A DNA stretch of 64,000 bases, taken from positions 1 to 64,000 of the forward strand of contig JADDOH010002332.1 of assembly GCA_016648135.1 (NCBI GenBank), given 5' to 3'. Below the pieces are notes generated by a model, which saw nothing but the letters and a program-made list of their open reading frames with translations, did no database searches and was not told the DNA's origin. Below, piece after piece: positions 33,557-43,016 of this stretch (positions within the stretch are counted from its first letter, which is position 1; every line of letters starts with the position of its first letter). The position numbers were made by a program, and so were the translations under genes. The DNA comes from Agrypnia vestita (taxonomy: Eukaryota; Arthropoda; Insecta; Trichoptera; Phryganeidae).

Positions 33557-33600
33557 TCCTCCTGATGACGTTGGATAAGTATCCAACGAAACGTCGAGAT
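33557..33600 (+). ncRNA. Hammerhead-like motif in the PLE terminal repeat
   Basis: The order is CTC, CTGATGA (33562-33568), an extra C, a perfect 7-bp GTTGGAT-AAGT-ATCCAAC stem II, GAAA (33588-33591), palindromic ACGT, C as the cleavage base (GUC), then GAG. CTC/GAG gives a short helix I, and an adjacent CGAGA/TCTCG hairpin could compete with it. All core bases are present. It sits directly downstream of the PLE ORF, where such ribozymes are known. Confidence 0.65.
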
Positions 33601-33660
33601 TCGCTTCTCGGTAATGCATACGGTGCGTATAAAATATCCGAAATTACAGTTAAATATGTC

Positions 33661-34171
33661 TTACGACCGTAATAACAACCTTACCTCTTTAAAAACATTC
33701 TTAGATTGGAAAATTATTATTTTTGAATTTATTATCGATTTTCCGATCTTTGGAAAATGATTCCAAACAAGCTCTCATTATCATTTTACTACCCGACGCC
33801 TGCAAACAGTATCCTCCCCAATATACGTTTTTGAGCTGTGTTTGTAAAAACATGTATTTTTATGCCATTATTAAAAATTATGGCACTTTCATTACCAAAC
33901 GAAATTTTCCTTTGTCTGGGCCGGGAAATTTTTCATTCATATTAAAATTTGTATTTCAAAGCAAAAGCACTTTGGAATGGAAATGATCGCGCGACAGGGG
34001 TGCGGGGAAGGGAGAGGGGGGAGGGGAGGGAAGGCGAGAATTATGACGATGTTGGGGTGATTTATACTTATTGGAAACCACTTTATTAAGGTCGGAGGCT
34101 TGGGGGTACCCCAGAGTATAATGTTAATTTATGACGTTAGATTCAATAAAAATTTCTCATATGTGTCAAAA
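33661..34171. other. No gene seen; G-rich tract
   Basis: A purine/G-rich run lies at 33995-34035 (ggggaagggagaggggggag). The frame 33723-33986 has no recognisable domain. Confidence 0.5.
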
Positions 34172-34811
34172 TATGATATTAAAAAAGTAACCCATAAAAA
34201 CCAAGTTTTTACTATACTCCCTTTCTTTGTAAAATATAACAATAATTAAAGACGAATTAAAATATATAACATAACACTAAACTTACAGAAATTTAATATA
34301 TTTCTAAAATGTCAGATGTTTTGAGATGTCAAGATTTTGATAGATTCAATTATCATCAATATCGTACCTTATGAATTTCCAGCGTCAAATGATTTAGTCA
34401 GAATCAGATTTGAGTAATGTAGAATTCTTCAAAATTAAGCGGAAATCTTAAAGAAATAAATTATTATTTGATTTTTTCCCAAAAAACTCAATTTTGCTGT
34501 CATCTGCGAACCAATTGTTTTGTAAATTGTACCTATTATACCGACGGAGTAATTCAAATTTAGAAAATATTCCGCGACGTTATCGGGCCGCCGCGTGGTT
34601 GCTAATCAAACTTTTCAAATGATTCCAATTTGAAAAAACCAATAAAATTTCTTAAAACCAGAAATTATACTATAATTATTAATTTGTTTAAACGAAAATT
34701 TGATTGATCTTCTTTATCGTCACCACGAGTCTGCTTGCCAAGTTTCAGCTCGATTGGATCACGGGAAAAGGGTCAAAAATCGATCCAAAGTTTTTGTTGA
34801 CGGCTATATGT
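34172..34811 (+). repeat. Repeat A, near full-length copy
   Basis: It starts gtaacccataaaaaccaag, with an internal AAAAAC-CAA-GTTTTT hairpin, then actatactccctttctttgt. It includes taccgacggagtaattcaaa and the cgatccaaagtttttgttga block near the end. The last ~40 bp of the family (CACGAGTTAA...GGGAGTAAAA) is replaced by other sequence. No open frame. The class is unknown, with a subterminal inverted repeat ACTCCCTTTCTTT/AAAGAAAGGGAGT in complete copies. Confidence 0.85.
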
Positions 34812-35144
34812 TAAATCATTATTAATATAAATAATGCTATCAAAAATTTATTTTGCTGTTGTTGAAGAAGTTAAAAATGTTATAATTATATGTGAATAAA
34901 TTATTGGGGTTGTTTTAAAAATTTTATATTGCAACGTGTGGCTCCTTTGGTGCACAAAAGCGAGAAAATAATTTCCGGGTCTTGAGGTAAATTTATTTAT
35001 TCATGTATTACACACAATTTTATTTTGAATATTCTGCTCGTGAATTTCAGAAATTCGAACTTGTATTTTTCTTAAAGATTTTGATTTTGATATTTGATTT
35101 GTTTTTAATCAAATCAATCAGTGGCTTTCGTAATTTCCAACTTT
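34812..35144. other. AT-rich DNA, no gene seen
   Basis: This separates repeat A from the satellite array; nothing recognisable. Confidence 0.55.
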
Positions 35145-37925
35145 TTTGAGATAAGTTAGAAAACATTGAAAATAATCCAAATTTTGAAGTCACTTGCTAT
35201 CACAGTTAAAACTATCGCTAGATGAAAAATCTACTAGATATCGCTGCAAGATATAACTATTGATATTAGAATATTTTTGTCATATAATTTAGATGAAAAT
35301 CTACGTACAAAGAATTGTGGATCTTTTTAATTAGGTACCTATATAGATATTTTCGAACGGTGGATATTTTTAATGGCATTCCAATGAATAGACATTTCGA
35401 CTCAAGTGTTAACACTACGAGTGATAACTCTCAGTTAGTCAATCTTTTTTGAGAAGATGAGTCAGAAAACATTGAAAAAAATCCAAATTTTGAAGTCTCT
35501 TGCTATCACAGTTAAAATTATCGCTAGTTGAAAAATCTACTAGCTATCGCTGCAAGATATAACTATTGATATTAGAATATTTTTGTCATATAATTTAGAT
35601 GAAAATCTACGTACAAAGAATTGTGGACCTTTTTAATTAGATACCTATATAGATATTTTCGAACGGTGGATATTTTTAATGGCATTCCAATGAATAGACA
35701 TTTCGACTCAAGTGTTAACACTACGAGTGATAACTCTCAGTTAGTCAATCTTTTTTGAGAAGATGAGTCAGAAAACATTGAAAAAAATCCAAATTTGGAA
35801 GTCTCTTGCTATCACAGTTAAAATTATCGCTAGTTGAAAAATCTACTAGCTATCGCTGCAAGATATAACTATTGATATTAGCATATTTTTGTCATATAAT
35901 TTAGATGAAAATCTACGTACAAAGAATTGTGGACCTTTTTAATTAGGTACCTATATAGATATTTTCGAAAGGTGGATATTTTTAATGGCATTCCAATGAA
36001 TAGACATTTCGACTCAAGTGTTAACACTACGAGTGATAACTCTCAGTTAGTCAATCTTTTTTGAGAAGATAAACCAGAAAACATTGAAAAAAATCCAAAT
36101 TTTGAAGTCACTTGCTATCACAGTTAATTATCGCTAGTTGAAAAATCTACTAGCTATCGCTGCAAGATATAAATATTGATATTAGAATATTTTTGTCTCA
36201 TAATTAAGGTGAAAATCTACGAACAAAGAATTGTGGATTAGATCTATAACACCTTTTTAATTAGGTACCTATATAGATTACAGATATTTTCGAACGGTGG
36301 ATATTTTTAATGGCATTCCAATGAATAGACATTTCGACTCAAGTTTTAATACTACGAGTGATAACTCTCAGTTAGTCAATCTTTTTTGAGAAGATGAGTC
36401 AGAAAACATTGAAAAAAATCCAAATTTGGAAGTCTCTTGCTATCACAGTTAAAATTATCGCTAGTTGAAAAATCTACTAGCTATCGCTGCAAGATATAAC
36501 TATTGATATTAGAATATTTTTGTCATATAATTTAGATGAAAATCTACGTACAAAGAATTGTGGACCTTTTTAATTAGATACCTATATAGATATTTTCGAA
36601 CGGTGGATATTTTTAATGGCATTCCAATGAATAGACATTTCGACTCAAGTGTTAACACTACGAGTGATAACTCTCAGTTAGTCAATCTTTTTTGAGAAGA
36701 TGAGTCAGAAAACATTGAAAAAAATCCAAATTTGGAAGTCTCTTGCTATCACAGTTAAAATTATCGCTAGTTGAAAAATCTACTAGCTATCGCTGCAAGA
36801 TATAACTATTGATATTAGCATATTTTTGTCATATAATTTAGATGAAAATCTACGTACAAAGAATTGTGGACCTTTTTAATTACATACCTATATAGATATT
36901 TTCGAACGGTGGATATTTTTAATGGCATTCCAATGAATAGACATTTCGACTCAAGTGTTAACACTACGAGTGATAACTCTCAGTTAGTCAATCTTTTTTG
37001 AGAAGATGAGTCAGAAAACATTGAAAAAAATCCAAATTTTGAAGTCTCTTGCTATCACAGTTAAAATTATCGCTAGTTGAAAAATCTACTAGCTATCGCT
37101 GCAAGATATAACTATTGATATTAGAATATTTTTGTCATATAATTTAGATGAAAATCTACGTACAAAGAATTGTGGACCTTTTTAATTAGATACCTATATA
37201 GATATTTTCGAACGGTGAATATTTTTAATGGCATTCCAATGAATAGACATTTCGACTCAAGTGTTAACACTACGAGTGATAACTCTCAGTAAGTCAATCT
37301 TTTTTGAGAAGATGAGTCAGAAAACATTGAAAAAAATCCAAATTTGGAAGTCTCTTGCTATCACAGTTAAAATTATCGCTAGTTGAAAAATCTACTAGCT
37401 ATCGCTGCAAGATATAACTATTGATATTAGAATATTTTTGTCATATAATTTAGATGAAAATCTACGTACAAAGAATTGTGGACCTTTTTAATTAGATACC
37501 TATATAGATATTTTCGAACGGTGGATATTTTTAATGGCATTCCAATGAATAGACATTTCGACTCAAGTGTTAACACTACGAGTGATAACTCTCAGTTAGT
37601 CAATCTTTTTTGAGAAGATAAACCAGAAAACATTGAAAAAAATCCAAATTTTGAAGTCACTTGCTATCACAGTTAATTATCGCTAGTTGAAAAATCTACT
37701 AGCTATCGCTGCAAGATATAAATATTGATATTAGAATATTTTTGTCTCATAATTAAGGTGAAAATCTACGAACAAAGAATTGTGGATTAGATCTATAACA
37801 CCTTTTTAATTAGGTACCTATATAGATTACAGATATTTTCGAACGGTGGATATTTTTAATGGCATTCCAATGAATAGACATTTCGACTCAATTTTTCACA
37901 CTACGAATGAAAACCCTCAGTATAG
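35145..37925. repeat. Satellite array, nine ~306-bp units with longer variants
   Basis: The word gaaaacattgaaaa recurs at 35159, 35465, 35771, 36077, 36402, 36708, 37014, 37320 and 37626. The spacing is 306 bp except after units 4 and 9, which are ~325 bp because of the same added blocks (gattagatctataacacc and gattacag). Units 4 and 9 share all their private changes (ataaaccag, gtctcataattaaggtg), and units 3 and 6 share gatattagcat. Unit 1 is the most diverged. The array is AT-rich, has no open frame and no known motif. Confidence 0.95.
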
Positions 37926-38137
37926 TATTTAGTTTCAATAAATGCATTAAATACTCCCAATTTGTAGTGATAAATATCAGTTTTACAATGTATTACATTA
38001 CAAAAAAAATATCATTATAAACTTGAAACGGATTTCATATGAAAATGGCTATTGTCCTTCCTCAAAGTATTTGCAGAAACTGTAATAAAACTACTATTCT
38101 ATTTTTAAATTTAAAACAAAATAAAATACTTAGTTTA

Positions 38138-38300
38138 AGAACACTTTATTGATGCATATATACATTTGTCAACTAGTTTCAGTTATTCTCAACCTTCTTC
38201 AGGACAAGTGTATACAGACTATATTATATTATATCAATCTATATTATATTTGTATTGAAGACGGTCAAGACCAACTAAAACTAGTTTACAAATGTATATA
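38138..38300. mobile_element. PLE-end palindrome 3
   Basis: The left half (actttattgatgcatatata, catttgtcaactagtttcag) mirrors the right half (ctaaaactagtttacaaatg, tatatatgtagtaataaagt). The centre is AT-rich. The left arm carries a complete hammerhead-like core on the minus strand; the right arm is eroded (TTGAAGA...TAAAAC). Confidence 0.75.
38166..38207 (-). ncRNA. Hammerhead-like motif with complete core
   Basis: On the minus strand the order is TTGTC, CTGAAGA (38196-38202), an extra A, a short GGTT...AACT stem II, GAAA, palindromic ACTAGT, T as the cleavage base, then GACAA. Helix I (TTGTC/GACAA) is a perfect 5 bp. All invariant bases are present; stem II is weak. Confidence 0.65.
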
Positions 38301-38347
38301 TGTAGTAATAAAGTCGTTAAAAACTAATTTATTTATTTTATTTTAAA

Positions 38348-39181
38348 TCTATACCTATAAAACTCAATGTCTGTCTGTCTGTCTGTTCTCTAAGCAAATC
38401 CACACCGTTTATCTCTAAGCAAATCCACACCGTTTATCCGATTCGATTCAAATTTTGCATACTTATGCTTTGGGACCCGGCGGGTAACATAGGCAACATT
38501 TACCCCCAATTCTCATACCCCTTCCCCTCCCCCTGACATATTTTTGATGCAAATCTGTACCGTTTGACCGATCGGACTCAAAATTGGTAAACTTATTCTT
38601 TAGGACTTGGCGAGGAACATAGGCAACATTTCCTCCCTACTCTTATATCCCTTACTCATTTCCCCCCTTTTCCCTACCCCTGAAATATTTTCGATGCAAA
38701 TCTATACTGTTTGTCCGATCGGACTCAATATTTGGGAACTTATTATTTAGGACTCGGCGAGTAACATAGGCGATATTTCCTCCCTATTCTCATACCTCTT
38801 TCCCTCCCCCTGAAACATTTTCAACGCAAAACAGTACCGTTTGACCGATCGCACTCAAAATTTGGAAACTTATTCTTAAGGACTCGGCGGGTACCATATG
38901 CGAAATTTCCCCCCTAATATTTTAACCTTTTCCCTCCGCTGATATATTTTCTATGCAAATCTGTACCGTTTGACCGAGGGGACTCAAAATTTGGAAACTT
39001 ATTCTTAAATACTCGGTGGGTTACATATGCGACATTTCCCTCCTATTCTTTTTTACCCTTCCCCTCCCCTGATATATTTTTGATGCAAATGTATACCGTT
39101 GCAACCGAACTTTTTTTTACCTTCACAAATTTATTTTAAACTTAATCCTTAACCCGTGCAACGCCGGGTATGAACAGCTAG
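38348..39181 (+). mobile_element. Non-autonomous Helitron, family H2, with internal tandem repeats
   Basis: It starts TCTATACCTATAAAACTCAA after an A. It ends with a GC hairpin (CCCGTGCAACGCCGGGTAT), then GAACAG and CTAG followed by T. The interior holds about five diverged 125-150-bp tandem units, each with (g)atgcaaatctgtaccgttt, gaccgatcggactcaaaa and a tcccttccc-type pyrimidine tract. No Rep/helicase is present. Further pieces lie at 60030-60240 (minus) and 63912-64000. Confidence 0.9.
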
Positions 39182-39639
39182 TTTAATATAATGTCAAGCC
39201 ACAAAGTGTTTTTTGCTTTGAAAATGTAATCTATTTTTACTTATATTAATTTAATTATACTGAAATAATTAATTAATTAATTCGCTATACATAGCATTCG
39301 TAAGAACTCAGAATTGTACATTTACATAAAAACTGACAGCACTGCAAGGATAAACTGTGGCTGGATGAAAAGGGTTTAATTGCCAGCCTTATCATTTAAA
39401 TTTTAATATTCTTGCCTTCCAACGTAATCTGCGATGTTTTATATTTTAAAATTGTCCACAAATTTCAGAAAATTTTTTAATTCGTCGTCAACGTCTCGCC
39501 TCGTCATTCATCTCGTGATCACATCTCTACACTTCCTCCCCCGGAATTATGGGGTGTTTTAGGGGGATGATAAATAATGTGAGCCCATTAGTCAACCTTC
39601 TTTTCGTGTGCGCTATGTACCCAGTAGTCTTACGGCCGT
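39182..39639. other. AT-rich DNA, no gene seen
   Basis: No exon, RNA gene or transposon end is recognised here. Confidence 0.55.
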
Positions 39640-40322
39640 CTTGTTAAATTGTGAAAAAAATTGAGGGTGTTTTATGCTCCCTACGTCGTTGGATCCATAT
39701 TCAAAAATATTATGTTAAGTATTTGAGCGATAGAAGAGGGAATGTTGATAAAGATATAGAGAGGAGAGTGGCTGCCGGGAAAAGGGTTAACGGTGCTTTG
39801 AATGCAATAATTTCTAATAGAAATATGTCTACCGAGACAAAACTAGCGGTACGTAATGGAGTTCTAGTACCGACACTAATGTCTGAAAGTAGATTGAATG
39901 CAGTGGAGATGAGATCCCTTAGACGTATGTGTGACAAATCCATGTATGATAGAGTACAGAATGAAGATATTAGGAATGAATGTAAAGCTGATCGTAGCAT
40001 AATACATAGAATAAAAATAGGGTCGCGTGGTTTGGGCATGTTGAGCGAATGAATGAGGAAAGAATGAGAAGAAAGATATATAATGCAAGTGTTGACGGCG
40101 CCAGAAAGAGAGGGCGACCACGAAGACGTGGCATGACCAGATTAACCAGATACTGGAAGATGGTCCTGTTAGAAGCCTGAACAACCGTCGAGCTTGCATG
40201 CCAAGATGTATGAATGTAGATGAGGCGAGAGTTGTATGTCAGGACAGAAGAGTATGGCGCTCTATCATCTCTGCCTACCCTCATGGGGAAACGGCGTGAT
40301 GGTAAGTTAGTTAGTTAGTTAG
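39640..40322 (+). pseudogene. LINE-A: ORF2 C-terminal part with 3' (GTTA)n tail
   Basis: The best-preserved LINE-A copy reads YLSDRRGNVDKDIERRVAAG, then KLAVRNGVLVPTLMSESRLN, AVEMRSLRRMCDKSMYDRVQ, and after a frameshift NEERMRRKIYNASVDGARKR and CQDRRVWRSIISAYPHG. This is the region after the reverse transcriptase in an insect non-LTR retrotransposon. It ends in a GTTAGTTAGTTAGTTAG tail at 40303-40321. A frameshift near 40035 and stops make it dead. Other fragments: 32345, 41815-43016, 56578 (minus) and 63300. Confidence 0.85.
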
Positions 40323-40323
40323 T

Positions 40324-40562
40324 ATTTGAGCTGGATTCTCCAATTTTGCGGGTCTATCGTCCGAAGCGGCAGAGAGAATGTTAACCTGCAAAAGCTGCTG
40401 GTGACTGGGAAGGTGGAAGACCAGATAAGAAGAGGCCGCTGTGTAACTCGATGCACTGGCCAGATCAAAGATCCTACTGGCTATTTTGTCGGCAGGGCTA
40501 TCCGAACTGCGGGCCACAGAGAAAGTTGTAGTAAAATCGTCAAGGACTTCAGCAGATCATAA
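40324..40562 (+). pseudogene. RTE-like LINE C-terminal fragment
   Basis: The frame 40326-40562 reads ENVNLQKLLVTGKVEDQIRR, GRCVTRCTGQIKDPTGYF, then RAIRTAGHRESCSKIVKD. This matches the GKVEG-RSRGR-PTRWTDQI tail of RTE-type insect LINEs, in diverged form. It starts right at the LINE-A tail, so one element inserted beside the other. Confidence 0.7.
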
Positions 40563-40659
40563 CCCGGAGGTCTAAATCATTCAGTAATGAGAAAATCGAT
40601 CAGAGTAGAAGATTACAATCATTGCATTGAATTGACAGTCGATAAGGTTCACACATTTA

Positions 40660-41218
40660 AAAAAACTAACTCATAAAAACCAAGTTTTTATTATACTCCC
40701 TTTCTTTGTAAATATAACAAACAATTAAAGAGGAATTAAAACATATAACATAACACTAAACTTACAGTAATTTAATATATTTCTAAAATGTCAGAAGTTC
40801 TGAGCTTTGATAAGACACTTCATGCTTTGAAGATTAAATTCTAAAAACATTTGTCAGTCAATTTAGATTTTCGACATTCGTAGTGATGTACCTATTATGT
40901 ATACCGACGGAGTAATTCAAATTTAGAAAATTTTCCGCGACGTTATCGGGCTGCTGTTGCTAGTAATCAAACTTTTGTAATGATTCCAATTTGAAAAAAC
41001 CAATAAAATTTCTAAAAATCCGAAATTATACTAAAATCATTAATATTTTTAAACGAAAATTTGATAAATCTTCTTGATCGTCGCCACGGGTCTACTTGCC
41101 AAGTTTCAGCTCGATTGAATCACGGGAAAAGGGTCAAAAATCGATCCAAAATTTTTTTTTGACGGCAAGCCGGCAAGCAAGCAGATGCCACGAGTTAATA
41201 TAAAGGGAGTAAAAAGTG
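40660..41218 (+). repeat. Repeat A copy
   Basis: It starts ctaactcataaaaaccaag and ends gccacgagttaatataaagg then gagtaaaa. Compared with 34172-34811 it lacks about 80 bp in the middle. No open frame. Confidence 0.85.
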
Positions 41219-41814
41219 CAGAATTTCGCATAATTTCTATCTTGCTAACATTCATTTCCGTTTGCCTTAACCTACGTAACCCAACAATAATTTACTGCAG
41301 TGGCTATACCACAGCTGCATTAGGTACCTTTGTAGTGTTTAATTAGTATTTATCCTTCTATCCTCTGGTTACTACCCTGTCTATACAAGGATTCCCTCCG
41401 TGAGGCGTTGAGTTTAAATGGGGAACCCCGATAACTCCTAACCTCGATGTAATATATCCTACCAATTTTGTCCCAAGGAATGAAATTTTCCTCCCGCGTC
41501 TAAGGTACAAATCGGGAAGAATTAATTGGTCATTTGGCTCCATCGTGACAGTTCTCGAATGACAGGGCACTCTGCGCTATCCCTTAAGGGAGTTTCGAGA
41601 TACAAATTTAATCCGTTTACAAGCACCCTAATATACCAACGAGTCAAAGACGTTATTAAATTTTTTCATGGTACACGCACAGCCAGAGTAACTGGAACCC
41701 ATTACGTATAGTCTTTATTTTAATTTTTGCATACACACTCATATAGGTATGTGTGTATTCAATCAGGGAGGAAAGATTTAACTAAATATCCGAACGGTCT
41801 TCTTTGTTGGATCC
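41219..41814. other. No gene recognised
   Basis: The frames 41358-41570 (minus) and 41526-41711 (plus) overlap and have no motif. The composition is less AT-rich than the surroundings. Confidence 0.4.
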
Positions 41815-41952
41815 TGTCAATAAGATAGCATAAGATGTTTCTCACTAAATAGGTAATCTGTCGCGCGAAGCAAGACTGTCGGTTTATAATAGAGTTCTGG
41901 TGCCCACTCTAATGTACGGAAGTGAAACCTGATATTGGCAAAAAAAGAAAAA

Positions 41953-42296
41953 AACTAACCCATAAAAACCAAGTTTTTATTATACTCCCATTGTATCTCT
42001 TGATTATTATATTCTCATTGAATCAGGTTTCGTTCTATACACGCGTCGGGCTAATTACTCATTTGTATTGATTCCAATTTGAAAAAACCATTACAATTTC
42101 GAAAAATCCAAAATTGTACTATATTTATTACATTTCTTTAAACGAATATTTGTTAGATCATTTTTATCGTGGCCACGAGTCTACTTGAAAAGTTTCAGCT
42201 TGATTGGATTACGAGAAAAGGGTTAAAAATCGATCCAATGTTTTTTCGTCCGACAAGCAGACGCTACGAGTTAAAAGAAAGTGAGTAAATAAGGTA
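41953..42296 (+). repeat. Repeat A, first of two tandem copies in LINE-A
   Basis: It starts taacccataaaaaccaag and ends gctacgagttaaaagaaagt then gagtaaata. About half the family length is missing in the middle. It lies head-to-tail with 42297-42602. Confidence 0.85.
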
Positions 42297-42602
42297 ACCC
42301 ATAAAAAACAAGTTTTTACAATACTCCCTTTCTAATTTTCGGGTTTCGTGTCTACCATATGCGTCGGAATCTCCATACAACTTACTGAAAAAACCATTAA
42401 AAGTTTGAGAAATCCAAAATTATACTAAAATTATTTATTTTTTTAAACGAAAATTTGAAAGATCTTCTTGATCATCGCCACAAGTCTACTTGCAAAGTTT
42501 CAGCTCGATTGGGTCACGGGAAAAGGGTTAAAAATAGATCCAAAGTTTTTTCGTCAGACAAGCAGACAAGCAGATGCTACGACTTAAAAGAACGGGAGTA
42601 AA
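42297..42602 (+). repeat. Repeat A, second tandem copy in LINE-A
   Basis: It starts gtaacccataaaaaacaag and ends gctacgacttaaaagaacgg then gagtaaaaa. Its internal segment (tttcgggtttcgtgtctacc) matches the short copy at 56303-56537 rather than the long copies, so it is a distinct subfamily. Confidence 0.85.
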
Positions 42603-43016
42603 AAAGCAGACTGATTGCTATGGAAATGCATTCGCTTAGGTGCAAGAGTGAAAAATCGATATTTATAGAGTAAGGTACCTAATGAACCAATTAGAAGTGA
42701 ATTTAATGTTGGCTGTAACATAGTGGATAGAATTAAGAAAGGATCGCTGAGATGATTTGGCCGTATGGAATGTTTGAGAGAGGAGAGGTTGGAAAATAAA
42801 TTATATGAGATGAATGTTGATGGAAGCAAATAATATTGGATAAAGATATATCAATATTAGAGGATAGCCCTGTTAAAAGCTTCAACAATCGAAGAGCGCC
42901 CATCAGAAGATGTATGAATGGGATTAAAAGAAAAGTGTTATACCGTGATAAAAGAGTATGGCGTTCTATGCTCACTACCTATCCCCGTGGAAACGGTATG
43001 ATAGTTGGACATGGAT

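Larger units (their letters stand above)
32975..33660 (+). mobile_element. Penelope-like element, 5'-truncated, with endonuclease and ribozyme
   Basis: The fragment opens with an inverted piece of its own terminal repeat: aactgtaatttcggatattt (32978 on) is the reverse complement of 33636-33655. It then enters the GIY-YIG endonuclease part of the ORF and runs through the C-terminus into the terminal repeat, with a hammerhead-like motif at 33557-33600. The reverse transcriptase is missing. Such inverted, 5'-truncated copies are characteristic of Penelope-like insertion. Confidence 0.85.
41815..43016 (+). pseudogene. LINE-A copy interrupted by two repeat-A insertions
   Basis: The first part (41815-41952) reads NLSREARLSVYNRVLVPTLM, then YGSET, stop, YWQKK. 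After 650 bp of repeat A the LINE resumes at about 42603 with IAMEMHSLRCKSEKS and runs to DKRVWRSMLTTYPRGNG near 43005. Both halves align in order with the 39640-40322 copy. Many stops are present. Confidence 0.85.

Noticed and set aside
35145..37925. Regularly spaced repeats that could suggest a CRISPR-like array
   Set aside because: The repeat is the whole 306-bp unit with no unique spacers, and the window is clearly a eukaryotic nuclear genome; it is a satellite.
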